64,000 nucleotides of DNA from Niameybacter massiliensis (GCF_001282685.1 NZ_LN875035.1:848250-912249), one strand, 5' to 3'; positions 26,758 to 36,836 are shown, counted from the first letter of the stretch. The notes: generated by a model not told the origin, from the sequence alone. Numbers and translations: made by a program.

Positions 26758-28119
26758 TTAAGTGGTTTGTACAACTGTTACATCTTTAATCCATTTGCCA
26801 CTATGAATGCGCCATAAGCTTGCAATCACTTTTAGCATCTCATCACATCTTAATATAAAGAAGACAATAATAATAGGTAGCTCCCATACAAAGGCTGCTA
26901 AAAAGCCAAACGGTATAGCTATAAGCCACATAAAAATGAGATCATTAATAAAGACAAATGTCGCATCGCCTCCACCTCTTAAGATACCTACCATTGTGTT
27001 CATAGCTAAAGATTTGAAAAATACAGTAACGGCTGTCACAATAACAATATCCATAGCTATAGCTTTTGTCACTTCTGTGACATTATACATTGCAATAATA
27101 AATGGACTTACTAAGTAAGTAATAACACCTGATATAAGTCCTAATACAATACTAAATAGAATAATCGTATTAGCATATTCACGAACCTTATCCTTATCAC
27201 CTTGTCCAACTGTATTTCCTATAATCGCAGCACCTGCATTGCTTACACCTTGTATAAAGACAATAACTAGTTGGTTGATAATATTAGTGATACTATTTGC
27301 TGCCACTACATTGGTACCTAATCTTCCTACTACAACACCACTCATACTTACGCCTATAGACCATAGTAATTCATTAAATACAACAGGCATACAGTTTCTT
27401 AAGTAATGTCCAACTAATTGCTTATCTACCTTTAATAAATCTTTCCATTTAACTTGAAGCTTCTTCTCAAAATACGCCATAAATATTAAGATAACCGCAA
27501 ACTCTGTTATTCTTGCAATAACAGTACCAATCGCTGCTCCTCTTACACCTAAAGCCGGTGCACCTAGCTTCCCAAAAATAAATACCCAGTTAAAGAAAGT
27601 ATTTACAACTAATGAAATCACATAAACAACCATTGCTATTTTTACAGTTTGCACAGAACGTAAAATCATAATCGTACAGTTTGTAACTGCATAGAATCCA
27701 TATCCAATTGCCACAATACGTAAATATTGTGCACCGCCTTCAATAACAGCTTGATCTGTTGTAAAAATACTCATGACTTGTTCTGGAAATACAACGGATA
27801 TGATTACAAAAATAAATGTAAAAACTAGACATACACGATACATAATAGCTAATATTTTGTGTATGGACTTTACATCGTTCTTCCCCCAATATTGTGCAAT
27901 CATTACATTTGAACCACCTGCTAAACCAAACATCAATAATGTGAAAACAAAAAATACGTTATTAGCAAGGGCTGTAGCAGATAGTGCAACTTCTCCAAGA
28001 GACCCTAACATCAGTGTATCCATCATACTAATCCCAAAGATAATTAAATTTTGCACACCTATTGGAAGTGCTGTCATTAGTAAAAGCTTATAAAATTGTT
28101 TTTCTCTAGTAATTCTCAT
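26758..28119 (-). CDS. MATE-family efflux transporter
   Basis: A 453-residue protein of twelve membrane segments of the multidrug and toxin extrusion family. It has an N-terminal block with MMDTLMLGSLGEVALSA and MIAQYWG and the internal repeat in the second half (INQLVIVFIQGVSNAGAAIIGN). It would export cationic compounds with Na+ or H+ exchange. The gene stands alone with an AGAGGGA ribosome site, divergent from alaX across a 141-base gap where I see no clear operator. The substrate cannot be inferred. Confidence 0.9.
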   Translation of the reverse strand: MRITREKQFYKLLLMTALPIGVQNLIIFGISMMDTLMLGSLGEVALSATALANNVFFVFTLLMFGLAGGSNVMIAQYWGKNDVKSIHKILAIMYRVCLVFTFIFVIISVVFPEQVMSIFTTDQAVIEGGAQYLRIVAIGYGFYAVTNCTIMILRSVQTVKIAMVVYVISLVVNTFFNWVFIFGKLGAPALGVRGAAIGTVIARITEFAVILIFMAYFEKKLQVKWKDLLKVDKQLVGHYLRNCMPVVFNELLWSIGVSMSGVVVGRLGTNVVAANSITNIINQLVIVFIQGVSNAGAAIIGNTVGQGDKDKVREYANTIILFSIVLGLISGVITYLVSPFIIAMYNVTEVTKAIAMDIVIVTAVTVFFKSLAMNTMVGILRGGGDATFVFINDLIFMWLIAIPFGFLAAFVWELPIIIVFFILRCDEMLKVIASLWRIHSGKWIKDVTVVQTT

Positions 28120-28260
28120 TTTATCCCTCTCATATATTCTATCCTTATTTTGCCATTGTTAGTGTATCATATCTCCTTATATTCGTACATAGAGTCAAAC
28201 CGTTTACAACCTCCTTCCTTTCTGATAAGCTAAAGCTTAATGAACTAAAGGAGTCTAACC

Positions 28261-29418
28261 ATGTCAAAACTATATTATGAAAATCCTTATCAAAAGAACT
28301 TTACAGCCGAAATCCTTGAAATTGTTGAAAAAGATAATGCTTACCATATTGTTCTCGATCAAACTACTTTTTACCCTGAAGGTGGTGGACAGCCTTCTGA
28401 TACAGGAATGATTGAAGATTGTCCTGTATCCTATGTTTATGAAGATAATGATCGTATTTATCATGTTTCTTCTAAAAAGCCTATCAAAATCCATAAGGCT
28501 AAATGTCAAATTGATTGGCAACGTCGCTTTGACCATATGCAACATCATATGGCCCAACACCTTTTATCTGCTTGTCTTTTACAAGATTTCCAAGTTAAAA
28601 CTTTAAGTTTCCATCTAGGAAGTGAGACATGTACATTAGATGTTGATCAATTAATGACTAAAGACCAACTTGCCCAAGTAGAAGTACATGTCAATCAAGT
28701 CATTAGCGAAAATCTATCTATTACTACTTTCTTCCCAAATAAACAAGAACTTAAAAAGCTTCCATTCAAAACACCTCTTCCAAAGATCACTGGGCCACTA
28801 CGCCTTGTTCAGATTGAAGATCTAGATATAAGTGCTTGTTGTGGGACCCATCCACGTTCTACTTTAGAAATTGGATTACTTAAACTCCTAAAGTCCGAGA
28901 AACATAAAGGTGGCTTAAGGCTTACCTTTGTAGCAGGTACACGTGCAATCCATACCTTACAACAAAATGATGCACTTCATATGGAACAACTTGAAACACT
29001 CAAGAAAGAATGTACCCGCCTTCAAAATGAAACAAGGCACCTAAAAGATGTTATCTTAGACTATGAAGTACAAGATATGATTACACAAGCTGAAACTTTT
29101 AAAGATCTACATCTTGTTCAACATATTTATGAAGATGTAGATCCAAAAGTCTTACAATCTACTGGTGCCAAACTTGTTAAAACACCAAACGTGGTTGCAT
29201 TACTCGGCCTTAAATGTGACAAAACATCCCATCTATGCTTTATGTGTTCTTCTAATATTAAAAAAGTAAGTATGAATACACTTCTTAAAGATAGCATTAC
29301 TTTACTCGATGGCCGTGGCGGCGGTACAGACTTCTCTGCTCAAGGGGGCGGTAAGTCTGCTAGCAACTTAGAATCTGCCCTTGAATATGCCATGATGAAA
29401 CTCAAAAATAGCTTATAA
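28261..29418 (+). CDS. alaX: Alanyl-tRNA editing protein AlaX (long form)
   Basis: Free-standing editing factor that hydrolyses Ser- or Gly-tRNA(Ala). The 385-residue protein has the AlaRS second additional domain: an N-terminal FYPEGGGQPSD barrel, the zinc motif HMAQH (His96, His100) and CCGTH (Cys193, His197). A coiled-coil and a DHHA1-like end with GRGGGTDF and AQGGG make it the AlaX-L class. It acts in trans on mischarged tRNA. The ATG follows AAAGGAG. Intact. Confidence 0.93.
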   Translation: MSKLYYENPYQKNFTAEILEIVEKDNAYHIVLDQTTFYPEGGGQPSDTGMIEDCPVSYVYEDNDRIYHVSSKKPIKIHKAKCQIDWQRRFDHMQHHMAQHLLSACLLQDFQVKTLSFHLGSETCTLDVDQLMTKDQLAQVEVHVNQVISENLSITTFFPNKQELKKLPFKTPLPKITGPLRLVQIEDLDISACCGTHPRSTLEIGLLKLLKSEKHKGGLRLTFVAGTRAIHTLQQNDALHMEQLETLKKECTRLQNETRHLKDVILDYEVQDMITQAETFKDLHLVQHIYEDVDPKVLQSTGAKLVKTPNVVALLGLKCDKTSHLCFMCSSNIKKVSMNTLLKDSITLLDGRGGGTDFSAQGGGKSASNLESALEYAMMKLKNSL

Positions 29419-29465
29419 GAAACTTACAAATTCTTAAATGACATTAAACGTTCTAAGAATCTATA

Positions 29466-29518
29466 AAGGGAGCTGTTGCACAATTAGCCGATTAGGTTAG
29501 TTGTGCAATAGCTCCCTT
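29466..29518 (+). terminator. 24-bp hairpin after alaX
   Basis: A continuous 24-bp stem (29466-29489 with 29495-29518) closes a 5-base loop (GATTA). Its three non-Watson-Crick positions are G-U pairs in plus-strand RNA but C-A mismatches in minus-strand RNA, so it is better suited to the alaX transcript. Only a weak T-run (ACTTTAC) follows, so it may terminate or protect message ends. Confidence 0.7.
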
Positions 29519-29521
29519 ACT

Positions 29522-30802
29522 TTACATGTTTTCAATTAATACTTTCTTATCTTCATTACAAATAATCTTACGCTCACTACCTGTTAAGTAAGTCTTAAGA
29601 ACCACTTTCCCACCCCAAAGGGTTTGAATATATTTAAGGGTCTCTGTTGCATAAGAAAGTTGAAGTTCACGACCATCATATAAATGGTTTAAAACTAATG
29701 TATTGTCTTTACGAATTACTTCTTCAACTTCTATGTTTGGAATACCACCCATTCCTACACTATTAGCAAGGGTGTTTCTTACATTTTTCCAACCCTCTTC
29801 ATTTGAAACTTCTGATACCACATAATAGCGCTCTTCTTCTTCAAATACACAAAGATTACAAGCATTTGCTATATCATAAGTTAAATAGTTACGAATAAAA
29901 GAAGCATCTCTTTCAACTTCTCTTATTCTCGCTAATTCACTAAAGTCATGGTCATAGCGTTCATATAAATCTTCCCAAATCTTAAATCCAATAAAATAGG
30001 GGTTCAGTCTACCTGGCACTGTACAGATCACATTATTATGATGTTTTAGGAATTCTAGTTGCATACCTGGTGGTAAGTTTAAGCGATTAACAATGTTATA
30101 ATGCCAAAAACTCGCCCAACCCTCATTCATAATCTTTGTCTCAATCTGAGGCATAAAGTAACGGCTTTCTTCCATTACGATCAACAAAATGTCTTTTTGC
30201 CACTCTGCTAGGTCACCTTCACGCCACAAGAAATCAAGGATATTATCACAAGGAAATTCAATTTTTTCTTCAAACTGAGCACCATTTTTCATAAAGCTAC
30301 CACAGTGATGCTTAATGGCATGAGCTGCATCTAATATAGATTCTACTTCGCTATAACCAATACTTGGATCTTGGATATATTCTCTTATACGTCCTGCATG
30401 ATTTTTAAACATATCTACGGTTAGATCCGCTTTAGTATAAGATTTGAATAATCTATTATTTTTAAAGAAATCATTATGACCGTATACATGAGCAATAGTT
30501 AGAATTTGAAGAACTAGGCTATTATCTTTCATCAAGTAGGCAATACAAGGATCCGAGTTAATAACCATTTCATAGGGAAGACCTGTCAAATTGTAGTTAT
30601 ACAACGTTTTAATACGTTCATAATTCTTACCAAAACTCCAATGAGGGTAATGAGAAGGCATACCTACATAGGCTTCATAACAAATCATATCTTCAAAACT
30701 AATAATTTCAAACTCTTGTTCATAATAATCTAAACCGATACCTTTAGCAATTTCCTCAATACGTTCATTATACTCTGTTAATTCCTTGAAGGAATAGTTC
30801 AT
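29522..30802 (-). CDS. spoVR: SpoVR-family protein
   Basis: A 426-residue SpoVR-like protein. The family pattern is clear: ELTEYNERIEEIAKGIGLDYYEQEFEII at the start, VYGHNDFFKNN near residue 110, and NEGWASFWHY in the middle. In Bacillus, spoVR is needed for normal spore cortex formation; in other bacteria its relatives accompany PrkA and YhbH. Its ATG overlaps the yhbH stop (ATGA), showing coupling in the prkA-yhbH-spoVR operon. The biochemical activity of the family is unknown. Intact. Confidence 0.94.
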   Translation of the reverse strand: MNYSFKELTEYNERIEEIAKGIGLDYYEQEFEIISFEDMICYEAYVGMPSHYPHWSFGKNYERIKTLYNYNLTGLPYEMVINSDPCIAYLMKDNSLVLQILTIAHVYGHNDFFKNNRLFKSYTKADLTVDMFKNHAGRIREYIQDPSIGYSEVESILDAAHAIKHHCGSFMKNGAQFEEKIEFPCDNILDFLWREGDLAEWQKDILLIVMEESRYFMPQIETKIMNEGWASFWHYNIVNRLNLPPGMQLEFLKHHNNVICTVPGRLNPYFIGFKIWEDLYERYDHDFSELARIREVERDASFIRNYLTYDIANACNLCVFEEEERYYVVSEVSNEEGWKNVRNTLANSVGMGGIPNIEVEEVIRKDNTLVLNHLYDGRELQLSYATETLKYIQTLWGGKVVLKTYLTGSERKIICNEDKKVLIENM

Positions 30803-31974
30803 GATACATCCTCCCCTCCTCCTGACCTTTGCTCTATCTTCAACATATCAACAAAGGCTTTCCATACATCTTCTTTTTTAAAGATTTTAACAGCTGAGAA
30901 GTTTGGACTTTTTACCTCTTCTACATACTTATTCATAATTGTACTTGTATAGGTGCTGATTTTAATTTCGCCGTATCCAAATAAATTACATGTATCACAT
31001 AATTTATTTGCAAGCTCTACAGCACGATCATTATCTTCTCCCCAGTTATCACCATCACTACAGTGGAATGCATAGATATTCCACGCATCAGGTGGATAAC
31101 GCTCTTCTATAACTTGTAGCGCCTTTTCGTAACCACTACTAATATAGGTACCACCACTTTCACCTCTATGGAAGAAATCATCCTCAGTTACTTCCTTTGC
31201 AACGGTTGTATGAGCAACAAAGACAATCTCTACATTGATATACTTAACTTTTAAGAATTGATAAAGTAAGAAGTAGAAACTTCTTGCTAAATACTTTTTG
31301 GTATGGCCCATAGAGCCTGATGTATCCATGATACAAATAACAACCGCATTTGAATCTCTTTGCATTTTCACTTTTCGTCTAAAATATTTTAAATCATCTT
31401 CATGGAAAGGCACACGCATATCTTCTACGTCTAAGTTTAACTCGGCTGCTGCACGTTTTAAGCATTTCTCCCTTTTAATCTTAGACATAACAGTATGCTT
31501 TTTAGAAAGGCGTGGAGGGATGCCTTTCTGCTGAACCCCCCACTTTTTCTGACTATCTTCTGATTCTACTTCTTTGAACTTTTTCTGTTCCAAATAAGGT
31601 AAGTCTAAATCTTCAAATAAATAATGAATAGCCTCATCTACAGTAATTTCTGTTTCATAGATATCTTCGCCTTCTCCATTACCTGCTTCATTAGACTCAT
31701 CTCCATCCCCTTTAGGAACACGTTTACCCTTTTGTTCATTCCCTGTCCCCGAACCAACACCTTGTTGATTTTTGCCATATCTAAAGTAGTATTCTTTAAG
31801 CCCTTTAATGGGAATCTTAATCTTCTTATTTTTGGTCTGACCTACTATACTTTCCTCTGCAATAATGCTGCCAATATTTTCTTTAATACTTTTTTCTACT
31901 AACTCTTTATGCCTACGACGGTCTTCAATACTACGATCTCTGCTATTGGCTTCAAACTCTTTAAAAATTGCCAT
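30799..31974 (-). CDS. yhbH: YhbH-family (DUF444) stress/sporulation protein
   Basis: A 391-residue DUF444 protein. The N-terminus has the DRSIEDRRRHKELVEKSI helix, a Gly/Asn/Glu-rich low-complexity stretch follows (about residues 75-105), and the C-terminal half is a von Willebrand A-like fold with the DTSGSMG metal site near residue 215. Such proteins work with PrkA in a conserved operon. The ATG at 31974 follows AGGTGA; a GTG nine bases upstream is less likely. The downstream end overlaps spoVR. Confidence 0.93.
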   Translation of the reverse strand: MAIFKEFEANSRDRSIEDRRRHKELVEKSIKENIGSIIAEESIVGQTKNKKIKIPIKGLKEYYFRYGKNQQGVGSGTGNEQKGKRVPKGDGDESNEAGNGEGEDIYETEITVDEAIHYLFEDLDLPYLEQKKFKEVESEDSQKKWGVQQKGIPPRLSKKHTVMSKIKREKCLKRAAAELNLDVEDMRVPFHEDDLKYFRRKVKMQRDSNAVVICIMDTSGSMGHTKKYLARSFYFLLYQFLKVKYINVEIVFVAHTTVAKEVTEDDFFHRGESGGTYISSGYEKALQVIEERYPPDAWNIYAFHCSDGDNWGEDNDRAVELANKLCDTCNLFGYGEIKISTYTSTIMNKYVEEVKSPNFSAVKIFKKEDVWKAFVDMLKIEQRSGGGEDVS

Positions 31975-31983
31975 AGCAATCAC

Positions 31984-33912
31984 CTAGTCTTTCCATAAAT
32001 TATTAGCAGCGTACTTCAAGATAACATTACAGCAGTGATCGCAGTAACCATTGTGTTTCATTTCTTCTACCATCGCATCATATTTTTCATTTTGATCTTT
32101 GTCACGCACCTTGCTCTTTGTAATAATACGAGAAAGTTCGCGTACAGAAGATGTTAATTTCTTTTCAATCGCTTCTTTAAGTGGTTCATAAGAAGTATAG
32201 TCTACAGTTGTACCATTACGGATAACTGAGAACATATAAGCTGTAACATCTTGTCTAAAACCTTTAGCACCACTTTGAGTCACACCAATTTGTTCTTCAA
32301 TAGAACGCATGAACACTTCATCTGGTGAAAGTTCTTCCCCTGTACTATCATCTTTAAGTTTTGTTCTATTAACATAAGCTTCAGCATGGTCAAGATAGTT
32401 ATTAAATAAATCTTGTGCTTGATCTTTATAACCATGGATAAAGGCTTTTGTAACTTCTTTTTCAAGAATCTTATGATATTCTTTTTTAATTGTATCTTGT
32501 AAGAAGCCTAAATAACGTTTTTTAAGTTCATCAGAAATAGACATTTCTTTGATTTCACGTAATAAAACTTCCATCAAACTAATTGGATTAATACAATTAG
32601 ATTCTGATTCTGAAAGGGCTGTATCTAACGCTTTAGAAATAAAACGTGTAGAAATACCAGTCATCCCTTCTCTTTCTGCTTCTTCTTTAAGTTCACTAAT
32701 ATCAATACGTTTTGTTGTCCCTTTTTCTATAATTTCTTCACCATTATAAATTTTAAGCTTAGTCATAGGGTCTACCTTATTAGATGGTGTAAGCCTTGTA
32801 AGAATTGCAAACATAGAAGCAATTTCTAGTGTATGTGGTGCAATGTGCGCATCAAAGTATGAGTTACCTAGCATCTTTTGATAGATTTTAACTTCTTCAT
32901 TTAATTCTAGGCAATAAGGTACTTCCACTTTTACAATACGGTCTAAAATCGCTTCATTGGTATGATCTGACCTAAATTTATTCCATTCAGCTTCATTTGA
33001 GTGAGCTAAAATAACCCCATCAAAGTAAATCATAGAACCTTTTCCTGGTGAAGGTACATTCTTTTCTTGTGTTGCTGTGATCATGGTATGCAAATACTCT
33101 ACGTCATTTTTGAAGACCTCAATAAATTCTACAATACCACGGTTCCCTACGTTGAAAGCACCATTTAAAGAAAGTACACGTGGATCATCTTCAGGATAAA
33201 GGTCCATTTTTGAAATATCTACTGATCCTACAAGTACAGAAGTATCTTGATTGTTTGGATCAACAGGAGGTACGACACCAATTCCTTTTCTAGATCGAAC
33301 AGAAAAGTCCGTCTTTACAACAGGGAAGTCTTCATATTTTCCTTTAAATTCATGGATTAATCGATAACGACATACTGGACATAAGTCACCTTCTATTTTG
33401 ACACCTAATGCATCCTCAAATGCAGCACGACTATGTTTTGGAATTAAGTGAAGAGGTTCTTCACGCATTGGGCATCCTTCAAGAGCATAAATAGGTTCAC
33501 TTGTTTCAAGCAAACGTTTAATCGCATCAATTAAAGAAGATTTACCAGCACCAACAGGACCAACTAAATAAAGTACTTGTTTGGCTTCTTCACCTTGCAT
33601 GGCTGCAGAGTGTAAGTATCTTACAATCTTCATCAAAGTCTTATCAATACCAAAAAAGTTTTCTTTAAAGAAATGATACTGTTTTAATGTATCTTTTCCA
33701 TAGATCCTTCTAAGCCTTGGATTTTCCTCTGTGTGTACCAATGTCATACCTTGGTCTACAATCAGGTCATAAATACGCTTATGAGCTAACTTATATGCTT
33801 CGGGGTTTTCTTGTAATATATGTAAGTAATCAAGGAAAGTCCCCTCAAACTTATAATCTTGCTTCGCCCGTCTATCAGCTTTAATCATTTCAGAAAAATC
33901 TACCATATTCAT
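31984..33912 (-). CDS. prkA: PrkA-type AAA+ protein / serine kinase
   Basis: A 642-residue PrkA protein. The N-terminal AAA+ domain has the Walker A GPVGAGKSS (residues 118-126), and a C-terminal domain related to PrkA kinase follows, with CPVCRYR and CDHCC cysteine pairs. Bacillus PrkA is a sporulation-associated protein with reported kinase and protease-like activity. It is the first gene of the prkA-yhbH-spoVR operon. The start has AAGGAG four bases ahead, with an alternative ATG two codons later. In the 186-base upstream gap no clear sporulation-sigma promoter is visible. Confidence 0.95.
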   Translation of the reverse strand: MNMVDFSEMIKADRRAKQDYKFEGTFLDYLHILQENPEAYKLAHKRIYDLIVDQGMTLVHTEENPRLRRIYGKDTLKQYHFFKENFFGIDKTLMKIVRYLHSAAMQGEEAKQVLYLVGPVGAGKSSLIDAIKRLLETSEPIYALEGCPMREEPLHLIPKHSRAAFEDALGVKIEGDLCPVCRYRLIHEFKGKYEDFPVVKTDFSVRSRKGIGVVPPVDPNNQDTSVLVGSVDISKMDLYPEDDPRVLSLNGAFNVGNRGIVEFIEVFKNDVEYLHTMITATQEKNVPSPGKGSMIYFDGVILAHSNEAEWNKFRSDHTNEAILDRIVKVEVPYCLELNEEVKIYQKMLGNSYFDAHIAPHTLEIASMFAILTRLTPSNKVDPMTKLKIYNGEEIIEKGTTKRIDISELKEEAEREGMTGISTRFISKALDTALSESESNCINPISLMEVLLREIKEMSISDELKKRYLGFLQDTIKKEYHKILEKEVTKAFIHGYKDQAQDLFNNYLDHAEAYVNRTKLKDDSTGEELSPDEVFMRSIEEQIGVTQSGAKGFRQDVTAYMFSVIRNGTTVDYTSYEPLKEAIEKKLTSSVRELSRIITKSKVRDKDQNEKYDAMVEEMKHNGYCDHCCNVILKYAANNLWKD

Positions 33913-34037
33913 ATCACTCCTTTGAGAGTATGTTCGTGCTTATTATCAAATATATGGTGAAAACTACTTTTCCATGATTAATTTTTAAGTTAATTTTTTG
34001 GATAAATCCATACTCGTTTAAATAGAAAGAAATTATA

Positions 34038-34066
34038 TTCAATTCCTATCTAAAAAATGCTATAAT
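34038..34066 (+). promoter_or_regulatory. Promoter of the yceG-telA operon
   Basis: TTCAAT and TATAAT are separated by 17 bases, and the -10 is extended by an upstream TG (TGCTATAAT). Transcription would start near 34073, leaving a short leader with AAGGAGG. This is one of the stronger promoters in the window. Confidence 0.72.
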
Positions 34067-34079
34067 GATACTCATCATA
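34061..34079. promoter_or_regulatory. Fur-box-like palindrome at the yceG promoter
   Basis: The 19 bases from the -10 box onward, TATAATGATACTCATCATA, match the 19-base Fur consensus GATAATGATAATCATTATC at 15 positions and are a near-perfect palindrome. The site would cover the -10 and start point, a standard repressor position. In A+T-rich DNA such matches also occur by chance. Confidence 0.4.
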
Positions 34080-34098
34080 CTAAAAGGAGGACCTATTT

Positions 34099-35628
34099 TT
34101 GATTATTCCGTCTCAAGCTTTATTGACAGACTTTCTTCTCCCAAAAGCTGATCGCACTGGCAACTACTTCGGTCATATTATGGGAACTGGATTTATTCAA
34201 GATTATCGTGATTTTTTAGCACGTTTGAATCAACTCTCTACTGACACGACTCAGCAAATATTGCTTTTTAAAACGGCTCTTAATAAGCCAAATGATATAG
34301 ATGTACTCATTCAAGAAATCAAGACACTTCCTATTGGCAATTTTACCTCTTCTCATTTAGAATTTACGCGGTTTGATGACTTTAATACAGCCATTATTCA
34401 AGCTTTAGATATGATTATTCCTCATGCCATTCATACCGAACACTTTCCAAATGACGAACTTCAAAACTTATTTATTGCCAAGTTATTTTATTGGATTCAC
34501 ACCTATCTTGAGCCTATAGACTTTTCAAAATCTGAAGTCCCTAAAGCTATTTTCTACGGTCCTATCAAACGTCAAGAATGTTATTTTATCCTTCTCTTAG
34601 CTCTAGTAGGCTTTGATACTTTTTACCTAAACCCAACTCATGATGTTACGTTCGGACTTATTGATAGCCTTGGTCTAAGCCAAACACTGATTTTAGGTGA
34701 ACCTGCGCCCTTTGAAGACTTTGATGACTTAGCTCATGCAGGAAGCGTTATTGACCATATTACTACTTCAGCTCGTCACGCTACTGACCAATTAGAAGCT
34801 TTTATGTATACAGATAGTGGACTTTTTAAACCTTGGCAATTTGCAAAAGGGACAACCAAGCCCCTCTTATTAGATGCTGTTTTAGAGGATTTAGAAACTT
34901 ATTGGGACGAACCTTCTAAATTACGACCTGGTTTTAAAACAAGTGGTCAAGTTGTTTATCCACCTGTTTTCTTTACAAAAATTGCTGGCGTCCATTTAGA
35001 TTTAGAAGCCTATTTTACTTTTGTCCAGAAGTTATGTAATAGCAAACATTATGTTCTCTATACCCAGACCCATTTTGCCAGCCTTAATAAAGTCTCTTCT
35101 AGAGATATTTACTCTTTGATCTATTGTTTAAATCCTGATAAGACCATTAATCGTGAAGCACTTAAAGCCCATGTGCTTTATAAGCACCTTCTCACTTTTA
35201 GATCAGAGGTACAAACATTTATTTTAGACAAATTAGATGCTTTATTAGCACCTAATACATGCGAAATCTTTAATTTCAAAATCACAGATAAAGAGCGTAG
35301 CAACCTTATCGCCCTTACTCTTACGCTAGAAAATCAGCTTTTAAATCTTATTGATAGTTACGACTTCCCTCAAGATATTCCAAAGTTGATCCTCTATATT
35401 AATAATCGTGCAACGTTTACAACAGAAGTCAGTATGTTACTTGCCTTACTCCATACCATTGGATTCGATATTATCTTACTCTGTCCTAATGCTGCAAATA
35501 ACATCGAGCTCTTACTTTCTGATCAATATATCAAGACTTTACGTTTACCTGAACTAGCTTATGACTTACAACTTAGAAAACCTCAACCTGTAAAATCCAA
35601 ATCGTTCTTCAATAAATTTTTTAGATAA
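34099..35628 (+). CDS. yceG: YceG-family protein of a tellurite/stress module
   Basis: A 509-residue protein resembling Bacillus YceG, the putative component of a biosynthetic module linked to TerD/TelA genes. I see no signal peptide or membrane segment. The family is defined by whole-length similarity (for example TDFLLPKADRTGNYFG near the start and KAIFYGPIKRQE near residue 150), and no catalytic motif is known to me. The start is a TTG at 34099, 8 bases after AGGAGG; no ATG is near. telA follows 14 bases downstream, so the two form an operon as in Bacillus. Confidence 0.78.
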   Translation: MIIPSQALLTDFLLPKADRTGNYFGHIMGTGFIQDYRDFLARLNQLSTDTTQQILLFKTALNKPNDIDVLIQEIKTLPIGNFTSSHLEFTRFDDFNTAIIQALDMIIPHAIHTEHFPNDELQNLFIAKLFYWIHTYLEPIDFSKSEVPKAIFYGPIKRQECYFILLLALVGFDTFYLNPTHDVTFGLIDSLGLSQTLILGEPAPFEDFDDLAHAGSVIDHITTSARHATDQLEAFMYTDSGLFKPWQFAKGTTKPLLLDAVLEDLETYWDEPSKLRPGFKTSGQVVYPPVFFTKIAGVHLDLEAYFTFVQKLCNSKHYVLYTQTHFASLNKVSSRDIYSLIYCLNPDKTINREALKAHVLYKHLLTFRSEVQTFILDKLDALLAPNTCEIFNFKITDKERSNLIALTLTLENQLLNLIDSYDFPQDIPKLILYINNRATFTTEVSMLLALLHTIGFDIILLCPNAANNIELLLSDQYIKTLRLPELAYDLQLRKPQPVKSKSFFNKFFR

Positions 35629-35642
35629 AGGAGTTATACATT

Positions 35643-36830
35643 ATGGCAATTCATTTTAATCCAAACCAAACTCAAGAACAACCTACACCCACTGTTGATC
35701 TAGAAAGCTCCGTTTTAAATGGTATCACACTAGAACCTACTGCTCCTACTACCCTACAACCTGTTAAACAAGAAGAAGTTGCAACATTTACCCAAAATTA
35801 CAAAGAAAAACTTCGTAAGCTTCCTGAAGTCGAAGCCCTTACTGGTGAAATTCGTGTGGATGATCCCACTACAGTCTTAATGTTTGGTCAAAATGCTACT
35901 GTTGGGATTTCTAAAGTATCCGATAACCTACTCTCAACCATGAAAGCTGTTAAAGCCGAAGAAGCAGGTGAAATGATTAATCAGCTTACTAAAATTATGG
36001 ATAAGTTTGACATTAAAGATTTAGAAGATGTAAAAGAACCTTCCTTTTTTGGCAAAATCTTTAATAAAGCTAAAAACTCTGTAGAATCACTTTTTGAAAG
36101 ATACGATACAATGGGTAGTGAAGTAGATAAGGTTTATACTGTTCTAAAAAAATATGAATTTGATATTGCTAAATCTAACGATACTTTGAAAAAAATGTAT
36201 GATACTAACATTACTTATTATCAAGACTTAGAAAAATATATTGTTGCTGGTGAAATGGGTATTGAAGAAATTAATACAAAGCTTATTCCTGAGTTTGAAC
36301 AAAAGGCTCTCGCTAGTGGTAGCCAGTTAGATCTTGCCAATGTAGAAAGCTTAAGGCGTATTGGCGAAATGCTTGAACAACGTGTTTATGACTTACGTGT
36401 AGCTGAAAATATCGCCCTTCAAACTATTCCTATGATCCAAGGTATTCAATACAGTAACTTTAACCTTACCCGTAAGATCAATTCGGCTTTCATCATTACA
36501 CTTCCAATCTTTAAACAATGCTTAACGCAAGCCGTTATGCTTAAACGTCAAGAATTACAAGCTAAAAGTTTAAAAGCACTTGATGACAAAACTAATGAAC
36601 TTCTCCTTCGTAATGCTCAGAATATGGCAACTCAATCTACTAACATTGCAAAAATGGCTACTGGAAGCTCTGTACATATTGAAACCTTACAAAAAACTTG
36701 GGAAACGATTATGGACGGTATTGAGCAAACTCGTGCCATCGAAGCCGAAAATCGCTTAGCACGTGAAAATAATACAAAGACTCTTGAGTCTATGAAGTTA
36801 GAAATGGCTCAGAAATTAAATGTAGAATAA
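35643..36830 (+). CDS. telA: TelA-family toxic anion resistance protein
   Basis: A 395-residue, largely helical cytosolic protein of the TelA/YceH family associated with tellurite, nisin and cell-envelope stress resistance. After a Pro/Thr/Gln-rich N-terminal 60 residues comes the family core: VSDNLLSTMKAVKAEEAGEMI, FFGKIFNKAKNSVESLFERY and DKVYTVLKKYEFDI, with predicted coiled coils throughout. AAAGGAG precedes the ATG, and a 22-bp-stem terminator follows. The molecular function of the family is not settled. Confidence 0.9.
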   Translation: MAIHFNPNQTQEQPTPTVDLESSVLNGITLEPTAPTTLQPVKQEEVATFTQNYKEKLRKLPEVEALTGEIRVDDPTTVLMFGQNATVGISKVSDNLLSTMKAVKAEEAGEMINQLTKIMDKFDIKDLEDVKEPSFFGKIFNKAKNSVESLFERYDTMGSEVDKVYTVLKKYEFDIAKSNDTLKKMYDTNITYYQDLEKYIVAGEMGIEEINTKLIPEFEQKALASGSQLDLANVESLRRIGEMLEQRVYDLRVAENIALQTIPMIQGIQYSNFNLTRKINSAFIITLPIFKQCLTQAVMLKRQELQAKSLKALDDKTNELLLRNAQNMATQSTNIAKMATGSSVHIETLQKTWETIMDGIEQTRAIEAENRLARENNTKTLESMKLEMAQKLNVE

Positions 36831-36836
36831 ATAGTA

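Noticed and set aside
33913-34037. Sporulation sigma-E promoter for prkA
   Set aside because: A CATATATT element resembles a -10, but no matching -35 is present at the required distance.
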